Assembly: GCA_049325055.1 (NCBI GenBank)
Contig: JBMOPB010000002.1
Location: 1-17,731, forward strand
Length of the DNA: 17,731 bases
Direction of reading: 5' to 3'
Source of the DNA: BRHc4a sp049325055
GTDB lineage: Bacteria > Bacillota > Desulfotomaculia > Desulfotomaculales > Desulfocucumaceae
Shown: positions 13,881 to 17,731 of the stretch, in pieces
How the letters are laid out: each line of letters opens with the position of its first letter
Numbering within the stretch: the stretch's first letter is position 1
The notes under the pieces: model-generated
What the model was told of the DNA's origin: nothing
The model's database searches: none
Seen by the model: only the letters and a program-made list of their open reading frames with translations
Position numbers and translations under genes: made by a program

Positions 13881-16436
13881 TTAAGACCGTTTCCGGTACG
13901 GGGTTTCCGGCAAAGGAAGGGATAGTCTTATTTTGCCGTCATACCTGTGGTATGCCGAGGCCACCGCCGGAGCCACCGGGATGGCGGCTATCTCACCCAC
14001 ACCCTTGGCGCCGTACGCCAGAGGCGACGGGTTTTTTTCCACCAGTATCACTTCTATTTCCGGCATATCGGTGGATCGGAAAAGGCCCAGTTTACCGTAT
14101 TTTACAGCCGGCACAGCATTTTTCAGGGGGAAATCCTCCGTCAGGGCGTAGCCAAGCCCCATGGCGACTGCGCCTTCAACCTGTCCTTCAATGGCCCTGG
14201 GATTAATGGCCCGGCCCACGTCATGGGCCGCAACCACTTTATGAACCCTGCCCTGTTCATCCAGCACAACCACGTGGGTGGCATAGCTGTAGGCTACGTG
14301 GCTTACCGGGTTGGGCTTGTCGGACCCGAAGGGATCGGTCTTGCCGTAATACTCTCCGTAATATTCGCTGCCCTCAAGCCGGGCCAGCTTTGATCCCTGC
14401 AGCGCCTGCCTTAATTTGAGCGCCGCCTGGCGGGCAGCCTCTCCGGTAAACATTGTCTGCCTGGAAGCGGTGGTGGTCCCTGCGTCGGGGGTAAGGTACG
14501 TGTCCGGGGCCGCCACTTCTACCAGATCCGCAGGCAGCCCCGCTGTTTCGCACACTATCTGTGTGGCTATTGTGGCCAGCCCCTGCCCTATGCAGGCGGC
14601 GCTGGTCAGCACAAGGGCCCTGCCCTTCTCCACCCTTATTTTAACGCGGGAAATGTCAGGCAATCCCACCCCTATACCGGTATTCTTCAATGCGCAGGCA
14701 ATCCCGGCATAGCGGTGAGACTGGTAAACATCGCGCACTGCCAGCAATGTCTCTTTTATGGCAGTGCCCTCGTCGGCTATCTGTCCGGTGGCGTTGGTCA
14801 TGCCCGGCTCCAGGGCGTTGCGGAAGCGAATCTCCCAGGGTGAAATACCCACTTGACCTGCCAGTATATCCAGGTTGGTTTCACAGGCAAAGGCCGACTG
14901 CGGCACCCCAAAGCCCCGGAAGGCCCCCGCCGGGGGGTTGTTGGTATACACGCAAAGCCCTGTTATATCGACGTTGGGAACATGGTAAGGCCCTCCTATA
15001 TGAGTGCAGGCCCTTTGCAAAACAGGGGGCCCCAGAGAGGCGTAAGCCCCGGTGTCAGCCACAATCCTTGCCACCATGGCCGTTATTTTTCCCTCGGAGT
15101 CGCAGCCGGTGGTAAGCTCCAGTTCCATGGCGTGGCGCTTAGGGTGAACAAGTATGCTCTCCTGCCTCGTAAGCGTTACTTTGACCGGCTTCCTGGTTTT
15201 CATGGCCAAAAGGGCGGCGTGATGCTGGACGCTTAAGTCCTCCTTGCCGCCAAAGCCCCCTCCGATCAGCCTGCCAACAACCCGGACCTTGTCGGCCGGA
15301 AGCCCCAGTATGGCCATTATCCCGTGCTGATCTTCGTAAACGCTCTGGCTTCCCGCGTAAACGGTGATCCCCCCGTCGTCCCGGGGAACGGCCAGGGCGC
15401 TTTCCGGCTCCATAAAGGCGTGCTCTGTAGGCGGGGTTACAAACCTGTTGGTCACCACGAATGCTGACCTGGCCAGGGCTTCTTCCGGATCACCTCTTCT
15501 GATGCGGGTTGTGCTTAACAAATTGCCCTTGGGATGAATTTTCGGCGCGCCCTCGTAAAGCGCGAAGGCGGTTGTGGTAACAGGCTCCAGTTCTTCATAA
15601 TCCACTTTAATCAGCGCCATCGCCTCCCGGGCGATTTTCTTTGAACGGGCCGCCACCAGCGCGACGGCGTCTCCGATATAGCGGCTTTCTTCCCCGACGG
15701 CCACCAGGGCCGGCCAGTCCTTTATAATCATTCCCCAGTACCGTTGACCCGGAATATCCCCGGCGGTCAGCACAGCTTCCACTCCGGGGAAGGCCAGGGC
15801 TTCCGACACATCAATGCCCTTGACCAGCGCCCGGGGATATTTGGCCCGCAGCACGGCGCCGTGCAACATGTCTTCAACGTGCATGTCGTCGACATACTCA
15901 CCCGTTCCAAGCACCTTTTCCCGGGCATCAACCCTCTGCAGGCTGGTTCCTATACCTGCGCGCGCCGTCGTAAGGGGCTTCATCTCCCCGCGAAAAACCC
16001 TGGCTGCCATGTCAATGGCCTGTTCGATTTTGACATATCCGGTACACCGGCATATATTGCCCCGTATGGCTTCCCTGATATCCCGGGCTGAGGGGCCGGG
16101 GTTTTTGTCCAGCAGCGCCTTGGCGCTTATAACCATGCCGGGTATGCAAAAGCCGCACTGCACCGCGCCGGCCTCGGCAAAGGCCCAGGAGTAAACTTCC
16201 TTTTCAATGTCTGAAAGGCCCTCCACGGTGATTATCTTTTTTCCGCTCACCTTTGCCACACTAAGCACGCATGCCCGCATGGCCCTGCCGTCCACCAGGA
16301 CCATGCAGGCCCCGCAGGCTCCTTCGCCACAGCCGTTTTTCAGGGAAGTAACCCGCGCCTCATCGCGAATAAAATCCAGCAGGTTCATGTCCTCTTTTAC
16401 AGAGTATATGCTACCGTTTATATCCACTTTGTACAT
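13881..16436 (-). CDS. Single-chain selenium-type xanthine dehydrogenase (2Fe-2S plus molybdopterin domains)
   Basis: The 851-residue molybdenum hydroxylase has the [2Fe-2S] subunit fused to the large catalytic subunit. Residues 1-75 form a plant-type ferredoxin with cysteines 36, 41, 44 and 56. Residues 90-135 are the helical domain holding the second cluster (QCGFC, CRC; cysteines 94, 97, 129, 131). The molybdopterin domain follows, with GGGFGGKED, AGAFRGFGVPQSAFACE and GAKGVGEIA, whose Glu near 815 is the catalytic base of the family. No FAD domain is present. Length and fusion match the 'selenium-dependent xanthine dehydrogenase' family, in which selenium is a labile cofactor and not selenocysteine. 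The ATG at 16436 has AGGTGAGG eight bases upstream, overlapping the hydantoinase stop; in-frame sequence upstream is not family-like. The substrate is probably a purine. Confidence 0.92.
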   Translation of the reverse strand: MYKVDINGSIYSVKEDMNLLDFIRDEARVTSLKNGCGEGACGACMVLVDGRAMRACVLSVAKVSGKKIITVEGLSDIEKEVYSWAFAEAGAVQCGFCIPGMVISAKALLDKNPGPSARDIREAIRGNICRCTGYVKIEQAIDMAARVFRGEMKPLTTARAGIGTSLQRVDAREKVLGTGEYVDDMHVEDMLHGAVLRAKYPRALVKGIDVSEALAFPGVEAVLTAGDIPGQRYWGMIIKDWPALVAVGEESRYIGDAVALVAARSKKIAREAMALIKVDYEELEPVTTTAFALYEGAPKIHPKGNLLSTTRIRRGDPEEALARSAFVVTNRFVTPPTEHAFMEPESALAVPRDDGGITVYAGSQSVYEDQHGIMAILGLPADKVRVVGRLIGGGFGGKEDLSVQHHAALLAMKTRKPVKVTLTRQESILVHPKRHAMELELTTGCDSEGKITAMVARIVADTGAYASLGPPVLQRACTHIGGPYHVPNVDITGLCVYTNNPPAGAFRGFGVPQSAFACETNLDILAGQVGISPWEIRFRNALEPGMTNATGQIADEGTAIKETLLAVRDVYQSHRYAGIACALKNTGIGVGLPDISRVKIRVEKGRALVLTSAACIGQGLATIATQIVCETAGLPADLVEVAAPDTYLTPDAGTTTASRQTMFTGEAARQAALKLRQALQGSKLARLEGSEYYGEYYGKTDPFGSDKPNPVSHVAYSYATHVVVLDEQGRVHKVVAAHDVGRAINPRAIEGQVEGAVAMGLGYALTEDFPLKNAVPAVKYGKLGLFRSTDMPEIEVILVEKNPSPLAYGAKGVGEIAAIPVAPAVASAYHRYDGKIRLSLPLPETPYRKRS

Positions 16437-16446
16437 AAACAAAACC

Positions 16447-17731
16447 TCACCTGTCAAAGGTTTTACGGAAAAGATAAGTTCCGCCCGGATGACCGTCACA
16501 CAGCATACCGTCACGAACCACCGGCCGCCCCCGCAAAAACACGTGCACAGCCTTTCCGCACTGGGCAAATCCTTCAAATGGGGTATAGTCCACCCGCTGA
16601 TGCTGTGTGACGGCGGTAATCACCGATTGAGCTTTTGCGTCCCAAACCACGATGTCGGCATCGCTCCCCACCGCTATGGTCCCCTTGCGGGGGAACAGCC
16701 CGAACAGCCTTGCCGCCCGGGTGGATGTGATGTCAACAAACCGGTTTATGCTTATCCTGCCGGGCACCACTCCATAGGTGTAAAGCAGAGCCATGCGTGT
16801 TTCGACGCCGGGGATTCCGCCGGGTATCCTGCTGAAATCGGATCGGCCCAGTTCCTTCTGTCCCTTAAAATTAAAGGAGCAGTGATCTGTGGCCACAGTG
16901 TCCAGCACCCCGGTGCTTAAGCTCCACCATAAAGCCTGCTGGCTGTCCCTGGGGCGCAGCGGAGGCGACATTACGTATTTGGCCCCCTCAAAGCCTTCGC
17001 CCTGGTAGAGGCTGTCATCCAGCAGCAAATACTGCGGGCAGGTTTCGGCATAAACCTCCAGCCCGCTGCTTTTGGCGTCCAGCACCGCCTTAAGCGCCTC
17101 TGTGCAGGAGAGGTGCACAATATACACCGGAGCCTTCGCCACCCGCGCCAGGGTTATGGCCCGGGCAGTGGCCTCCCCCTCGGCCGCCTCGGGCCGGGTC
17201 AGTGGATGATGGCGCGGGGAGGTATCGCCCCTGTCCCGGGCGTCATTCACCAGTTGGTGTATTATGTCTCCATTTTCGCAGTGGACGCAAATCAGCGCCC
17301 CGATATCCCCGGCCCTGATCAATGCCTCCAGCAGCGATCCGTCATCCACCTGCAGAACATTTTTATAGGCCATGTAGAATTTAAAAGAAGCTATCCCCTC
17401 TTCCCGGACCATCTGATCCATTTCCAGGGAGACATCTTTATTCCAGTCGGTTATACCTATATGAAAGCCGTAATCGGCGTAACATTTCCCTTTCGCCCTG
17501 GCATGCCATTTGGAGAGGGCGTGGGACAGGCTCTCCCCCTTAAACTGCGTGACATAGTCTATAATGGTGGTGGTCCCGCCCAATACAGCCGCCTTTGTGC
17601 CGCTGGAAAAGTCATCGGCCGTCACGGTGTCTCCCGCCGGCATGTCAAAATGAGTGTGGGGGTCGACGCCGCCGGGAAACAAAAAGCAGCCGTCCACGTT
17701 CAAGACTTCATCTCCCGGTTGTCTTACCTTG
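16447..17731 (-). CDS. D-hydantoinase / dihydropyrimidinase, N-terminus outside window
   Basis: The cyclic amidohydrolase is open to the right edge, with 427 residues visible and about 45 missing from the usual 460-470. It hydrolyses the ring amide of dihydropyrimidines or hydantoins. Metal-site residues are visible: GGVDPHTHFDMP (His-x-His), the Lys in FKFYMAYK that is carboxylated in the family, VHCENGD, VHLSCTEA, and the Asp in ATDHCSF. The last part carries GSDADIVVWD, the small beta domain. A TTG at 17703 is in frame but follows K-V-R-Q-P-G-D-E-V, which is the usual N-terminal strand, so the real start lies beyond the window. Its stop codon is inside the ribosome site of the xanthine dehydrogenase gene, so the two are coupled. 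A purine or pyrimidine breakdown role fits. Allantoinase is less likely but not excluded. Confidence 0.92.
   Translation of the reverse strand, partial: KVRQPGDEVLNVDGCFLFPGGVDPHTHFDMPAGDTVTADDFSSGTKAAVLGGTTTIIDYVTQFKGESLSHALSKWHARAKGKCYADYGFHIGITDWNKDVSLEMDQMVREEGIASFKFYMAYKNVLQVDDGSLLEALIRAGDIGALICVHCENGDIIHQLVNDARDRGDTSPRHHPLTRPEAAEGEATARAITLARVAKAPVYIVHLSCTEALKAVLDAKSSGLEVYAETCPQYLLLDDSLYQGEGFEGAKYVMSPPLRPRDSQQALWWSLSTGVLDTVATDHCSFNFKGQKELGRSDFSRIPGGIPGVETRMALLYTYGVVPGRISINRFVDITSTRAARLFGLFPRKGTIAVGSDADIVVWDAKAQSVITAVTQHQRVDYTPFEGFAQCGKAVHVFLRGRPVVRDGMLCDGHPGGTYLFRKTFDR

Noticed and set aside
16437..16577. N-terminal 47-residue extension of the xanthine dehydrogenase.
   Set aside because: It overlaps the hydantoinase coding region, is Cys-rich without family similarity, and the ATG at 16436 has an ideal ribosome site.
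1..17731. tRNA, rRNA, CRISPR arrays, insertion sequences and riboswitches.
   Set aside because: No repeated spacers, transposase genes, cloverleaf sequences or long structured leaders were seen; the leaders are mostly short.

Overview
The window reads as chromosomal DNA of a strictly anaerobic, acetogen- or sulfate-reducer-like Gram-positive bacterium, most likely a clostridial Peptococcaceae-type organism. This rests on strong AGGAGG-type ribosome binding sites, frequent TTG and GTG starts, and the gene content: a Hyf/Ech-type membrane hydrogenase, CooF/CooS, MinD-ferredoxin ATPases and a selenium-type xanthine dehydrogenase. The species cannot be named from the sequence alone. All genes are on the minus strand except one two-gene plus-strand operon.

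Layout by coordinate. (1) 1-3111, minus: hyfB-hyfC-hyfE, the membrane arm of a group 4 hydrogenase or a related ferredoxin-linked proton/sodium-pumping complex, running off the left edge. A promoter is proposed at 3189-3217. (2) 3392-5260, minus: a two-gene sulfation cassette. It has an APS kinase (CysC) and a sulfotransferase fused to what looks like a Wzt-type carbohydrate-binding C-terminal domain. Its base composition looks more AT-rich than its neighbours. (3) 5397-10152, minus: one long, tightly packed operon of NifX-like protein, Gly/Arg-rich small protein, two tandem MinD-ferredoxin ATPases, a second NifX-like protein, an Mrp/NBP35 ATPase, a decayed C-terminal remnant of Ni-CO dehydrogenase (cooS) and an intact CooF-like 4x[4Fe-4S] protein. 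A strong hairpin terminator at 5321-5366 closes it. (4) 10380-12019, plus: an ACT-domain protein (UPF0237) and a UPF0210/DUF711 protein, behind an excellent sigma-A promoter and ahead of a terminator. (5) 12110-13245: a degenerate stretch with a small ORF, a frame-broken winged-helix regulator, a terminator and a frame-broken small gene. (6) 13246-17731, minus: hydantoinase/dihydropyrimidinase (cut by the right edge), a single-chain selenium-type xanthine dehydrogenase and the MocA-like cytidylyltransferase that would mature its molybdenum cofactor. This is a purine/pyrimidine-like catabolic operon.

How they fit together. Regions 1 and 3 concern low-potential electron flow and Fe-S/metal-centre handling. 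CooF could carry electrons between ferredoxin-type partners and a membrane hydrogenase, but its usual CODH partner next door is reduced to about a third of its length and lacks one Ni-cluster cysteine. Region 6 is a self-contained molybdenum-hydroxylase unit. Region 2 is the least expected part: PAPS production directly coupled to sulfation of a carbohydrate or another cell-surface acceptor.

Three places (near 6422, 12618 and 13090) can each be restored to one reading frame by removing a single base. They are either pseudogenes or base-calling errors, and the sequence alone cannot decide.
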